Shown here: positions 1 to 7,584 of the stretch, piece by piece
Position numbering within the stretch: the first letter of the stretch is position 1
Layout of the letters: every line of letters begins with the position of its first letter
DNA from: Paenarthrobacter nitroguajacolicus
GTDB taxonomy: Bacteria > Actinomycetota > Actinomycetes > Actinomycetales > Micrococcaceae
Assembly (NCBI RefSeq): GCF_029952445.1
Contig: NZ_JAQPPK010000003.1
Span: 62,001 to 126,000, forward strand
Reading direction: 5' to 3'
DNA: 64,000 nucleotides
Made by a program: the position numbers and the translations under genes
The notes under the pieces: generated by a model
Told to the model about the DNA's origin: nothing
Databases searched by the model: none
The model's input: the letters and a program-made list of their open reading frames with translations, nothing else

Positions 1-14
1 TGTGGATACTTAAC

Positions 15-221
15 ATGTCCTTGTTGTTTGGTGCCGAGTTCGACGCCGAGATGGAACGCGGCCGGCAGCTCCAAGGCGGCATCGAGGCCGAAGAAAGCCT
101 CCAGCTGCCTCCTCGGGACACCAAGCGGAGCGACAAGCAGCAGCAAAAGGAAGAAGAAGTGGTGCGCCGTGGCGAGGAACTTCGGGAAGACCATGGCAAC
201 GACGCCGGAAAAGAGAAGTAA
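15..221 (+). CDS. Hypothetical charged protein (start uncertain, may extend upstream)
   Basis: A 68-residue reading frame rich in Glu, Lys and Arg, with a Gln/Lys run in its second half (KQQQKEEE). I recognise no domain. Third codon positions are mostly G or C in this frame, which supports real coding. No ribosome binding site is visible before the ATG, and the frame stays open to the left edge of the window, so this may be the C-terminal part of a longer protein. Its TAA stop overlaps an ATG of the next gene's frame, suggesting the two are co-transcribed. Confidence 0.45.
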   Translation: MSLLFGAEFDAEMERGRQLQGGIEAEESLQLPPRDTKRSDKQQQKEEEVVRRGEELREDHGNDAGKEK

Positions 222-232
222 TGGGAGCGATC

Positions 233-439
233 ATGCCCGGGACCAAGGACAAGAAGCTCAAGACCGTCAGGAATGGGGACCGGCTGCGGATCGGCGATGA
301 GGTCTTCCGGGTCAGTTCGGTGGAACCGCAGGATGATTCACCGAACATCAGGCTTGAACTGCAAGGGCACGACGGAGGATCGGTCACCTTGATCGGTCTG
401 CCGAAGACCCGCGTGGCGCTCGCTGCGAAAGCCTCATAG
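233..439 (+). CDS. Small hypothetical protein
   Basis: Codes for 68 residues. I chose the ATG that follows a GGGAG ribosome binding site with 5-nt spacing; an in-frame ATG at 221, overlapping the previous stop, is the alternative. The sequence contains a run resembling a small beta-barrel (RLRIGDEVFRVSSVEP, then a second strand set ending GGSVTLIGLPKTRVAL). The pattern is like small DNA- or RNA-binding folds, but no family is assigned. Codon use matches the neighbours. It is followed 59 bp later by the haemoglobin gene on the same strand. Confidence 0.5.
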   Translation: MPGTKDKKLKTVRNGDRLRIGDEVFRVSSVEPQDDSPNIRLELQGHDGGSVTLIGLPKTRVALAAKAS

Positions 440-498
440 CCTTCCGGCATTGCGCCTTGCCCTTCACGTGCGACCATCCGCGTGCAATCGTTTTCACC

Positions 499-948
499 AT
501 GGAAACGGTGTATGAAGCGGCTGGCGGTAGCGAGTTTTTCGTGAAGTTGGCCGCTGCCTGGCACGCCAGGGTCGTCGCAGACGAGGTAGTGGGGCACGCG
601 TTCCGCCACGGAGTACATCCCGAGCACACCCAGAGGCTGGCGGCCTACTGGAGTGAGGCACTGGGTGGTCCGCAGCTGTATTCGGGCGTCTACGGAGATG
701 AGTCGTCCGTGGTGAGGATGCACAGCGGAAACGGACCCCATACAGACATGGACCGCCGCGCCATTGACTGCTTCGACCAGGCCCTGGCGGATGTTGGGCC
801 TTTGGATGCCCGCCTGCACGGTGTCCTGCACGACTACTTTGCCTGGACCACCAGCAACTCCATGGCCCGCTATGAACATTCAGCAGACGATGTCCCGGCC
901 GGTCTGCTGATTCCCGCGTGGTCCTGGGACGGACTGGAAACCCGTTGA
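499..948 (+). CDS. Truncated haemoglobin (group II-like)
   Basis: A 149-residue haem protein of the truncated globin family, cytosolic, expected to bind O2 or NO; group II members are linked to oxidative and nitrosative stress in actinobacteria. The frame shows the typical early helix block ending in HPEHTQRLAAYWSEALGGP, in which the HPEH and GGP pieces are characteristic, followed by a Tyr and a histidine-containing RMHSGNGPH stretch that probably holds the proximal haem ligand. A Trp appears late (PAWSWDG). The frame could start at a TTG at 457, but the ATG used here gives the usual family length. Family assignment is good; subgroup is inference. Confidence 0.8.
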   Translation: METVYEAAGGSEFFVKLAAAWHARVVADEVVGHAFRHGVHPEHTQRLAAYWSEALGGPQLYSGVYGDESSVVRMHSGNGPHTDMDRRAIDCFDQALADVGPLDARLHGVLHDYFAWTTSNSMARYEHSADDVPAGLLIPAWSWDGLETR

Positions 949-1148
949 GGGATCAGGCTTCCGCCGGGAAACCCTGATCGGCATCATGCCGCCAGCCCTC
1001 CCAGGCTCTGGACGTGAGCCGTTCCGTCGTAAAGACAGGGGCGGGCTCGCTCACGTGCCTCTTTGTCGACATACAGCGGACACAAAGGGACACGACGGCG
1101 GCGCTCAGCCGACGGCCGTCGTCGAGCTTTTTCTGGTTGCCTGGCAGG

Positions 1149-1247
1149 TGTGCCGTCGCCACCTTCTTTGAAACCCAAAGCCCCCGCGACACCCGCGGAA
1201 TGCGCTGTGTCAGCTGCATGCTGACATAAAGTGGGTGGTAGCCGCAC
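1149..1247. repeat. Degenerate palindromic intergenic repeat
   Basis: The 450-bp gap between the globin and the next gene holds no credible gene. It contains GTGCCGTCGCCACCTTCTTTG on the left and AAAGTGGGTGGTAGCCGCAC on the right, an imperfect inverted pair that resembles the better-preserved repeats near 46.3, 46.6, 60.6 and 61.3 kb. A smaller perfect hairpin, GTCAGC-N5-GCTGAC, lies at 1209-1225 inside it. Membership in that family is inference from the arm sequences. Confidence 0.4.
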
Positions 1248-1303
1248 GCCCCCGGCCGCCAGCCACACCAAAGCGCCCGACGGCGGCGTGGGTGGCGAGA
1301 CAC

Positions 1304-1344
1304 AAAAAAGCGGGCCCCCGCCGTGACCTTGGCAGGGACCCGCT
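1304..1344 (-). terminator. Rho-independent terminator downstream of the isomerase operon
   Basis: Read on the minus strand: a GC-rich hairpin with arms AGCGGG and CCCGCT (plus extra pairing inside), followed directly by six T residues (A6 at 1304-1309 on the plus strand). It lies about 55 bp beyond the stop of the TIM-barrel gene ending at 1400 and is positioned to end the leftward operon. Confidence 0.75.
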
Positions 1345-1358
1345 GGCTTTGGAGCAGC

Positions 1359-1390
1359 CCTTCCGCGGAGCTTAGGGCATCCGCGGAAGG
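1359..1390. repeat. Inverted repeat just after the isomerase stop codon
   Basis: Perfect 11-bp arms (CCTTCCGCGGA / TCCGCGGAAGG) around a 10-nt loop, starting 9 bp beyond the stop of the gene at 1400-2242. No T-run follows it on the minus strand, so it is more likely an mRNA 3'-end stabiliser or a first hairpin ahead of the true terminator at 1304-1344. Confidence 0.6.
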
Positions 1391-1399
1391 ACCACGTGG

Positions 1400-2242
1400 T
1401 TAGGCGTACGGGAGAACGAGCTCCGCGTAGCGCTGCTTCATGGTTTCCAGGACGGTGTCGCCATCGGCGTCCCAGATCTCCTGGTTGAAGATTTCAACCT
1501 CGATGTCACCGGTGTATCCGGCGTCCCGCACCCAGGTGCCGATGGTCGCGAAGTCGATGACGCCGTCGCCCATCATGCCGCGGGAGAGCAGAGCGTCAGC
1601 CGCGATCGGCAGGTTGAAATCGCACACTTGGTAGGAGGCGATGCGGTTTTCGCGCCCGGCACGTTCGATCTGCGCCTTCAGTTCCGGGTCCCACCAGACG
1701 TGGAAAGTGTCGACGGCGACGCCGACGGCTTTTGCGTCGTACGGCGCGGCGAGATCCAAAGCCTGCCCCAAGGTGGAGATCAGTGCGCGGTCAGCAGCGT
1801 ACATGGGGTGCAGCGGCTCGAGGACAAGGCGAACGCCGTTTTCGGAGGCGAACGGGACCAGTTCCTCAAGACGGTCGGCCACGCGCTGGCGGGCAGCCAC
1901 CACGTCCTTCTCGCCGGGGGCCAGGCCGCCGACCACCAGGAACAACTCCTGGGTGTCCAGCGCAACAGCTTCGCGGACAGCTTCGAAGTTGTCCGCCAAA
2001 GTTGCAGCCTGCCCTTCGGCGTCTGCTGCCGTGAGGAAACCGCCACGGCACAGCGAGGAAACACGGAGTCCGGCGTCCTTGATGAGCTTGGCTGCCTTGT
2101 CCAGACCGGCCTCGGCCACGCGGTCACGCCACGGCCCGATCGCGGGAATGCCCGCCCGGGCGCAGCCGTCAACGGCCTCAGCCAGGGTCCACTTCTTGGT
2201 GGTTGCGCTGTTCAGGGACAGGCGTGAAAAGTCCGTGCTCAT
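1400..2242 (-). CDS. Sugar phosphate isomerase/epimerase-like TIM barrel protein
   Basis: A 280-residue protein of the xylose-isomerase-like TIM barrel superfamily (AP endonuclease 2 / IolE / IolH type). Metal-binding acidic residues are visible in LVLEPLHP (about residue 141), DTFHVWWDP (about 182) and the late EVEIFN (about 251). Members isomerise, epimerise, dehydrate or eliminate from keto-sugars. It is the last gene of a leftward run with the DUF993 protein (4-bp overlap at 2239-2242) and the Gfo/Idh dehydrogenase, so it should act on the same carbohydrate pathway. Substrate unknown. A PF01261 enzyme next to a Gfo/Idh dehydrogenase recalls 3-keto-glycoside lyase systems, but that is inference. 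Confidence 0.8.
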   Translation of the reverse strand: MSTDFSRLSLNSATTKKWTLAEAVDGCARAGIPAIGPWRDRVAEAGLDKAAKLIKDAGLRVSSLCRGGFLTAADAEGQAATLADNFEAVREAVALDTQELFLVVGGLAPGEKDVVAARQRVADRLEELVPFASENGVRLVLEPLHPMYAADRALISTLGQALDLAAPYDAKAVGVAVDTFHVWWDPELKAQIERAGRENRIASYQVCDFNLPIAADALLSRGMMGDGVIDFATIGTWVRDAGYTGDIEVEIFNQEIWDADGDTVLETMKQRYAELVLPYA

Positions 2243-3453
2243 GCGCCCACCCCGTTGATCCGCAGGTAGTCGGACATCCGGAAGGCCGCCAGCGACGGGT
2301 CCCTCAGCAGTCCGGCCTGGTCTGCCAGTTCGAAGGTCTTCGCCAAATGCAGCACCGAACGACCCGAATGCAGGCCGCCCACCATCTGGAAGCCGGGCTG
2401 CTTGCCGTTGAGCCAGGACATGAAGGCGATACCGGTCTTGTAGTAGAACGTCGGTGCACTAAAGATGTGCTTTCCGAGCTCACGGGTGGAGTCCAGGATG
2501 GCGCGCCCTTCAGCACCTTTGCCGGCGTCGTACTTCTGCAACGCAACCGAAGCGGCCGGGTAGATGGCCGCGAAGATGCCCAGCAGGGCGTCCGAGTGGT
2601 GGCTGTCATCACCGTCGATCAGTTCGGGATAGTTGAAGTCGTCGCCGGTGTACAAGCGCACATCGGCAGGAAGTGCGGCGCGCAGGGCTACCTCGTGGGA
2701 AGCATCCAGCAGGGAAACCTTGACGCCGTCCACCTTGTCCGAGTGCTCGCGGATGAGGCTGAGGAACGTCTCGGTGGCGACGGAGACGTCTTCGGACCCC
2801 CAGTAACCGGCAAGAGCGGGGTCGAACATGGTGCCGAGCCAGTGCAGGATGACGGGCTGGTCTACTTCCTGCAGCAGCGTCGAGTAGACGTGAAGGTAGT
2901 CGTCGGCGCTGGTGGCCACCTTGGCCAAGGCGCGGGACGCCATGAGGATGACCTTGGGACCGGCCTCGCTCACCACGGCGATCTGCTCGCGGTAGGCCTC
3001 GATGACGGCCTGGATGCCGGCCGCGCCGTCGGGGAGCGCGGTGATGTCCAGTTGGTCGGTGCCCGCACCGCACGAAACGAGGTCACGGACGGACTTGCCC
3101 GCAATGGCCGCGTTGCCCGCTGCCACTACGGAAGCCGCTTCCGCTCCGCTGCGCTTGATGAGCTGCTGGGTTGCGGCCCAGTCCAAGCCCATGCCGCGCT
3201 GTGCGGTGTCCATGGCATCGGCAACGCCCAAGCCGTAGGACCACAGCTCGTGGCGGTAGGCCAAAGTGGCCTCCCAATCCAGCTGCGCCGGGGCACCGGG
3301 GGTGTTGTCGGCGGCGACCTCGGGGATGACGTGCGCTGCTGCGTAAGCACGGCGTGCCGTCAGGGGAGCTGTGGGCTTGGCCCAGGAAGTAGCGCCCTGG
3401 AGGCGGTACTCGCGGGTGCCGCCGTCGTCGGTGGGAAGAATCAGTGACGTCAT
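2239..3453 (-). CDS. DUF993 family protein (aldolase/DHDPS-like)
   Basis: A 404-residue protein. The frame is open further upstream, but the true start is the ATG overlapping the TAA stop of the preceding dehydrogenase gene (TAATG), a classic translational coupling. The sequence matches what I know of DUF993, a family thought to adopt a dihydrodipicolinate-synthase-like barrel; segments such as QPVILHWLGTMFDP and GVKVSLLDA fit alternating strands and a Lys-containing barrel. Its chemistry is not established. Being locked between a Gfo/Idh dehydrogenase and a TIM-barrel isomerase suggests it cleaves or rearranges an oxidised sugar. Family fairly sure, function unknown. Confidence 0.75.
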   Translation of the reverse strand: MTSLILPTDDGGTREYRLQGATSWAKPTAPLTARRAYAAAHVIPEVAADNTPGAPAQLDWEATLAYRHELWSYGLGVADAMDTAQRGMGLDWAATQQLIKRSGAEAASVVAAGNAAIAGKSVRDLVSCGAGTDQLDITALPDGAAGIQAVIEAYREQIAVVSEAGPKVILMASRALAKVATSADDYLHVYSTLLQEVDQPVILHWLGTMFDPALAGYWGSEDVSVATETFLSLIREHSDKVDGVKVSLLDASHEVALRAALPADVRLYTGDDFNYPELIDGDDSHHSDALLGIFAAIYPAASVALQKYDAGKGAEGRAILDSTRELGKHIFSAPTFYYKTGIAFMSWLNGKQPGFQMVGGLHSGRSVLHLAKTFELADQAGLLRDPSLAAFRMSDYLRINGVGA

Positions 3454-4622
3454 TAGAGGGTGATCTCCGGGATGTCGATGGTGCGGCGCTCGGCCGAGGA
3501 CTGCAGGCCAAGCTCGGCCAGCTGGACGCCGCGGGCGGCGGAGAGCAGGCCGAAGCGGTGCTCGCGGCCCGCGACGACGTCGCGCAGGAATTCTTCCCAC
3601 TGCAGCTTGAAGCCGTTGTCGAGTTCGGCGTTGGCGGGGACTTCCTGCCACTGGCTGCGGAAGGATTCGGTGACGGGAAGGTCCGGGTTCCAGACCGGCT
3701 TGGGGGTGTGGGCGCGCTGCTGCGCAACGCACTTGTTCAAACCGGCGACGGCGGAACCGTGCGTGCCGTCGATCTGGAACTCAACCAGTTCGTCGCGGTA
3801 GACGCGGACGGCCCAGGAGGAGTTGATCTGGCCGATGACGTCGTCGCCACCCGGGGTTTCGAGCTCAAAAATGCCGTAGGAGGCGTCGTCGGCGGTTGCC
3901 TTGTATTCCTTGCCGGCCTCGTCCCAGCGTGCGGGGATGTGGGTGGCGGTCTTGGCGTTGACGCTCTTGACCTTGCCGATGATGCCTTCGAGGACGTAGT
4001 TCCAGTGGCAGAACATGTCGGTGGTCATTCCGCCGCCGTCTTCCTTGCGGTAGTTCCACGAAGGACGCTGGGCTGCCTGGACGTCGCCTTCGAAGACCCA
4101 GTAGCCGAATTCGCCGCGGATGGAGAGGATGCGGCCGAAGAAGCCTTCGTCCACCAGGCGGCGGAGCTTCACCAGGCCGGGGAGGTACAGCTTGTCGTGC
4201 ACGACGCCTGCGGTGACGCCGGACTCCTTGCCGATCTGTGCCAGTTCAATGGCTTCTTCGAGGGTCTCGGCCGTGGGCTTCTCGGTGAAGATGTGCTTCC
4301 CGGCGCGCATTGCCTTCTTCAGCGTGGCGGCGCGGAGGCTGGTCATGGAAGCGTCGAAGACGATGTCCACGGTGGGGTCGGCGATGACGGCGTCCAGGTC
4401 GGTGGACCATTCGGAAACCTTGTGGAGTTCGGCGAGTTCGCGGATCTTGGCTTCGTTGCGACCTACAAGGATCGGTTCCACCTGGACCTTGGTGCCGTCT
4501 TCCAGCGTGAAGCCGCCGGCGTCGCGGATGGGGAGGATGGACCGCAGCAGGTGCTGGCGGTAGCCCATCCGGCCGGTGATGCCATTCATGGCGATGCGGA
4601 TCGTCTTTGTTTCGAAGCCCAT
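3453..4622 (-). CDS. Gfo/Idh/MocA family oxidoreductase
   Basis: A 389-residue NAD(P)-dependent dehydrogenase that probably oxidises a sugar, inositol or glycoside hydroxyl. The N-terminal Rossmann segment reads IRIAMNGITGRMGYRQHLL, a variant dinucleotide loop (GITGRMG), and the Gfo/Idh signature EKPTAETLEEA (about residue 103) supplies the conserved EKP lysine. The start is placed at MGFETK, where an ATG follows a purine-rich leader; the longer frame would read through the operator region. It is the first gene of the leftward three-gene unit and lies directly behind two LacI-type operators (4682-4750), so it should be repressed by the divergent LacI protein. Confidence 0.82.
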   Translation of the reverse strand: MGFETKTIRIAMNGITGRMGYRQHLLRSILPIRDAGGFTLEDGTKVQVEPILVGRNEAKIRELAELHKVSEWSTDLDAVIADPTVDIVFDASMTSLRAATLKKAMRAGKHIFTEKPTAETLEEAIELAQIGKESGVTAGVVHDKLYLPGLVKLRRLVDEGFFGRILSIRGEFGYWVFEGDVQAAQRPSWNYRKEDGGGMTTDMFCHWNYVLEGIIGKVKSVNAKTATHIPARWDEAGKEYKATADDASYGIFELETPGGDDVIGQINSSWAVRVYRDELVEFQIDGTHGSAVAGLNKCVAQQRAHTPKPVWNPDLPVTESFRSQWQEVPANAELDNGFKLQWEEFLRDVVAGREHRFGLLSAARGVQLAELGLQSSAERRTIDIPEITL

Positions 4623-4681
4623 GTTTTCTCCAGTGCCTTGTGTGCCGGTCGCTCTGCGGATGCCGGTGCTTGCTCGATGAT

Positions 4682-4699
4682 TGGGAAAGCGCATTCCCA
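4682..4699. promoter_or_regulatory. LacI-family operator 1
   Basis: TGGGAAAGCGCATTCCCA is a near-perfect palindrome with the central CG typical of LacI/GalR operators. It lies between the divergent dehydrogenase and lacI-type genes. Its centre is exactly 50 bp (about five helical turns) from operator 2, an arrangement suited to cooperative binding or looping. Confidence 0.75.
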
Positions 4700-4732
4700 T
4701 TGCCATCGATCATGCCCCATGCCACGCCGGAT

Positions 4733-4750
4733 TGGCAAGCGCTTTCCCGA
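4733..4750. promoter_or_regulatory. LacI-family operator 2
   Basis: The stretch TTGGCAAGCGCTTTCCCGAA carries a palindromic core (AAGCGCTT) matching the operator 1 centre. It sits about 67 bp before the GTG start of the LacI regulator, so it probably also gives autoregulation. Confidence 0.72.
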
Positions 4751-4816
4751 ATTCGCCGGAGACTGCCATAATTTTCTTAGCGCCAGCCCCGACGCTTGAA
4801 GAAAGAGGAGACCCCT

Positions 4817-5854
4817 GTGGCCGCCAGCACGCTCAGCGAAGTTGCCCGTCTAGCCGGGGTTTCCCTGGCCACGGCATCCCGGGTCCTCAACGGGTCCTCA
4901 CGTAAGCCCGCGGAGGACATCGCGGAGCGCGTGCGGGATGCTGCCGACAAACTCGGCTACGTCCCGAATGCGCAAGCCCAGGCCCTCGCCAAATCCAGTT
5001 CGGGACTGATCGGCCTTGTTGTCCATGACATCGCCGACCCCTATTTCTCGGCCATCGCGCGCGGCGTGCAGGAAGCAGCACGTCAGCAGAACCGCATGGT
5101 GTTGCTGGCCAGTACTTCCGGTACGCCAGCAGATGAAAAGCAAGCTGTGGCCGCCTTCGCCGCCCGCCGTGCAGATTCGATGGTGATTGCCGGCTCACGC
5201 TCAGTACGTGAAGAAGACAAGCAGGGCAACGCCGAACTCGCGGCGGAGTTGGACCGCTACTGCCGGAACGGCGGCCAGGTGGGCGTCGTGGGCCACCCCG
5301 TTGTTGGCGCGAGTGCTGCCGATGGATATCACGTGGTAGAGGTTCCCAACGAGGAACTTGCTGCCGGCCTCGCCGGGCAACTCGCGGCCACGCACGACGG
5401 CGGGTTCGTGATCATTGCCGGACCCGAAGGGCTGTATACGTCCGACGACCGCGTGCGTGGATTCCAGCAAGGACTCGCCGACGCCGGACGGCCGGCCGCC
5501 GAAGTCATCCGCACCGGCTTCAACCGCGCCGGTGGGTTCCAGGCCGGGCAGGCGCTCGCGGAGCGCATCAAGGGATCCAAGGAACGGCTCTGTATTTTCG
5601 CGGTCAACGACGTCATGGCCATTGGGGTTACCGCTGCCCTGCGCCCCGAGGGAGTATGGATTCCCCGCGATGCCACCGTGGCCGGTTTCGACGACATCGA
5701 AACGCTGCGGGACTTCCGGCCCGCCTTGTCCACCGTCCACCTGCCGCTGGAGGACATTGGGCGTCTCGCAGCCGGTGATCCCGACACTCCTCCCATCACC
5801 GGCACAGTAAAGCTGCGCCGCAGCACGGAGGCTCCGGTGGGCCCGCAGCTGTGA
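4817..5854 (+). CDS. LacI family transcriptional regulator of the carbohydrate module
   Basis: A 345-residue regulator with an N-terminal LacI helix-turn-helix (TLSEVARLAGVSLATASRVLNG, residues about 4-25, with a hinge LGYVPNAQAQALA) followed by a periplasmic-binding-protein-like effector domain (GLIGLVVHDIADPYFSAIARG onward; late motif VAGFDDIE). The start is the GTG after an AAGAGGAGA ribosome binding site; an in-frame TTG at 4796 lacks one. It is divergent from the dehydrogenase operon with two palindromic operators between them, and its stop overlaps the hydrolase start (GTGA). It probably releases DNA on binding the sugar substrate of the neighbouring enzymes. Confidence 0.85.
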   Translation: MAASTLSEVARLAGVSLATASRVLNGSSRKPAEDIAERVRDAADKLGYVPNAQAQALAKSSSGLIGLVVHDIADPYFSAIARGVQEAARQQNRMVLLASTSGTPADEKQAVAAFAARRADSMVIAGSRSVREEDKQGNAELAAELDRYCRNGGQVGVVGHPVVGASAADGYHVVEVPNEELAAGLAGQLAATHDGGFVIIAGPEGLYTSDDRVRGFQQGLADAGRPAAEVIRTGFNRAGGFQAGQALAERIKGSKERLCIFAVNDVMAIGVTAALRPEGVWIPRDATVAGFDDIETLRDFRPALSTVHLPLEDIGRLAAGDPDTPPITGTVKLRRSTEAPVGPQL

Positions 5855-6612
5855 CGGGTTCCCTCGAAACCGGGCCCAGCGCACTCACGGTGATTCCCGC
5901 CGTCGGGCCGTCCCTCCAAGCGGCCCCGGCCGTTCTGGAGCTTCCCGGAGGCGGCTACGCAATGCAAGCGGATCATGAGGCCGAGCCGGTGGGCGAATGG
6001 CTCGCCTCACTGGGGATCCACGCGTTTGTGCTGCGGTATCCGGTGGCGCCCCACAGGCACCCGGCGCCGCTGAAGCACGCCAAGGAAACGATGCTCTGGA
6101 TCCGCAGTGGCGCCCACGGCCTGAACGTCGACCCATCCCGCGTGGGAGTGCTTGGCTTTTCCGCCGGTGGACACCTTGCCGCTACTTTGTCGGTGGGCGT
6201 GGCCACCGGTGATCCCGTGTTGGACGTTGCCGCGGCGGTGCCTGATCTAAGCATCCTCTGCTATCCCGTGATCTCCTTCGTGGACTCTGTGCACCAAGGT
6301 TCTGTGGACAACCTCGCAGGAGTGGATGCTCCCGAGGGGACCTTGCGCGAATTGTCAGCGGAACTGCACGTCAGTGCAGCGACGCCGCCCGCCTTCGTGT
6401 GGCACACCTCCGACGACGCCTCGGTCCCGCTCAGCCACAGCCTTGCCTACGCAGGTGCGCTCAGTGGGGCGGGAGTGCCGGTGGAACTTCACGTCTTCCC
6501 GCACGGCAACCATGGGCTCGGCCTGGCCCGGGACGAACCCGGCGCCGGGCAATGGACGCGGCTCTGTGCAGACTGGTTGCGGCGCGTGGGCTTTAATCCT
6601 CGCCCAACGTGA
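5851..6612 (+). CDS. Alpha/beta hydrolase (esterase, xylan-esterase-like)
   Basis: A 253-residue alpha/beta hydrolase. It shows the oxyanion-hole loop LPGGGYAM (about residue 31), the nucleophile elbow GFSAGGH (Ser about residue 97), an acidic residue in HTSDDASV and the terminal histidine in FPHGNHGLGL, so the Ser-Asp-His triad looks complete. It resembles BD-FAE/acetyl-xylan-esterase-like enzymes that deacylate sugars. The GTG start overlaps the lacI stop by 4 bp, so it is co-translated with the regulator. It ends convergently with, and overlaps by 20 bp, the next gene. Deacetylation of a glycoside substrate is an inference from context. Confidence 0.78.
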   Translation: MTGSLETGPSALTVIPAVGPSLQAAPAVLELPGGGYAMQADHEAEPVGEWLASLGIHAFVLRYPVAPHRHPAPLKHAKETMLWIRSGAHGLNVDPSRVGVLGFSAGGHLAATLSVGVATGDPVLDVAAAVPDLSILCYPVISFVDSVHQGSVDNLAGVDAPEGTLRELSAELHVSAATPPAFVWHTSDDASVPLSHSLAYAGALSGAGVPVELHVFPHGNHGLGLARDEPGAGQWTRLCADWLRRVGFNPRPT

Positions 6613-7366
6613 TGGAGTGCAGGAAAGCGGCATCGCTGTGTACATTCTCCGGAAGATCGTCCTCGACGAATTCGAGCATGACGTCCAGATCCTTGCCGTT
6701 GTCGCGCAGGATTTCGGTGACGGTCTGCCAGAGCATGGCCCGGTTCCGCAGCGGAAAGCGCTCCGCCGACGGTCCCCAGGAAAAGCAGTGCACGCCCACG
6801 ACGTGCGGCAGGACCTGGTGGAGCGAGTCGATTGCCTCCTGGTCGGAAAGCCCGACGGCGGGTTGCCAGTAGGTGCCGACGTTGGGGTGGTCCACCCGGT
6901 CCAGCAGTTCGAGGGTGGTGGCGGGGGAGTCCGTCAGCGTGTTGCCGTGGTACTCGAAAGCGACGGCGACTCCGCGTTCGGCGGCCAGCCCGGCGATGCG
7001 CTGGGTGTCCTTCACTACGGAGTCCCAGTGCTCCTGGCTGGCACCCGCCGAGCCGAGTTCCCCGGCCCAGACCCGCACCCTTGGAGCGCCGAGGCCCGTG
7101 GCCAACTCCAGGACGCGGTCGAAATCCCCAAAAGCGCCGCATCGATAGTAGGAGCCGAGTGACAGGACCGTCATTCCGGCACTCCCGGTGGCTTCCTTTG
7201 CCCGCGCGGCCGACGCAGCATCACTGACGTGGACGTCTGTGCCCCACTCGATTCCGGCCAGTCCGGCCTCAGCGGAGATCCGGACCACCCCCTCAATCCC
7301 GTGGGAGCGAAGTGTGACGGAGCAAATGCCTGGCGTGAGGTCAGCCGGAATAGGGTGGTCGGTCAT
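6593..7366 (-). CDS. Second sugar phosphate isomerase/epimerase-like TIM barrel protein
   Basis: A 257-residue TIM-barrel protein of the xylose-isomerase-like superfamily. Likely metal and catalytic residues are in GLAGIEWGTD (about residue 36), VAFEYHGNT (about 136), VVGVHCFSW (about 192) and the late MLEFVEDD. It is a different subfamily from the protein at 1400-2242. Its promoter carries a GCGC-centred palindrome (7380-7398) very like the operators at 4682 and 4733, so it probably belongs to the same LacI regulon although it is transcribed separately. It overlaps the hydrolase gene by 20 bp, tail to tail. Confidence 0.8.
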   Translation of the reverse strand: MTDHPIPADLTPGICSVTLRSHGIEGVVRISAEAGLAGIEWGTDVHVSDAASAARAKEATGSAGMTVLSLGSYYRCGAFGDFDRVLELATGLGAPRVRVWAGELGSAGASQEHWDSVVKDTQRIAGLAAERGVAVAFEYHGNTLTDSPATTLELLDRVDHPNVGTYWQPAVGLSDQEAIDSLHQVLPHVVGVHCFSWGPSAERFPLRNRAMLWQTVTEILRDNGKDLDVMLEFVEDDLPENVHSDAAFLHSITLGED

Positions 7367-7379
7367 TCAGTCCACAATA

Positions 7380-7398
7380 CCGGGAATGCGCTTACCCG
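7380..7398. promoter_or_regulatory. LacI-type operator upstream of the second isomerase
   Basis: CCGGGAATGCGCTTACCCG is palindromic around GCGC. Its reverse complement contains GGGTAAGCGCATTCCC, almost the same as GGGAAAGCGCATTCCC at 4682. It lies about 13 bp upstream of the isomerase ATG. Confidence 0.68.
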
Positions 7399-7443
7399 GG
7401 GAGCGGGTATCGCCTGATGAACACCTCGGCTCCGCACCCGCTC

Positions 7444-7535
7444 CCGCCGGGCGCACCCTTTCGCGCCCGTAGCGCACCCGCTACCGCTAATCGCACCAGA
7501 GGTTACGGGTGCAAACGGCGGAAAGGGTGCGGCGG
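7444..7535. repeat. Nested inverted repeat downstream of the GNAT gene
   Basis: Outer arms at 7444-7461 (ending GCACCCTTT) and 7521-7535 (GAAAGGGTGC...), and inner arms GCACCCGCTACC (7474-7485) and GGTTACGGGTGC (7501-7512), give a roughly 90-nt foldback. It is 50 bp beyond the stop of the leftward GNAT gene and may act as its terminator, although no T-run follows. Confidence 0.5.
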
Positions 7536-7584
7536 AAGTGGGCGTGCCAGTCCTGCCATGACCATGGCCCCGGACAGGAGTGCT

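Noticed and set aside
10..879. A 289-residue leftward open frame covering the haemoglobin gene
   Set aside because: It is the antisense shadow of high-GC coding DNA. The plus-strand frames have the expected G/C third positions and the globin has family motifs.
2203..4799. Long rightward open frames of 414 and 451 residues over the DUF993 and dehydrogenase genes
   Set aside because: They are shadows opposite genes that show clear family motifs, operon coupling and operators.
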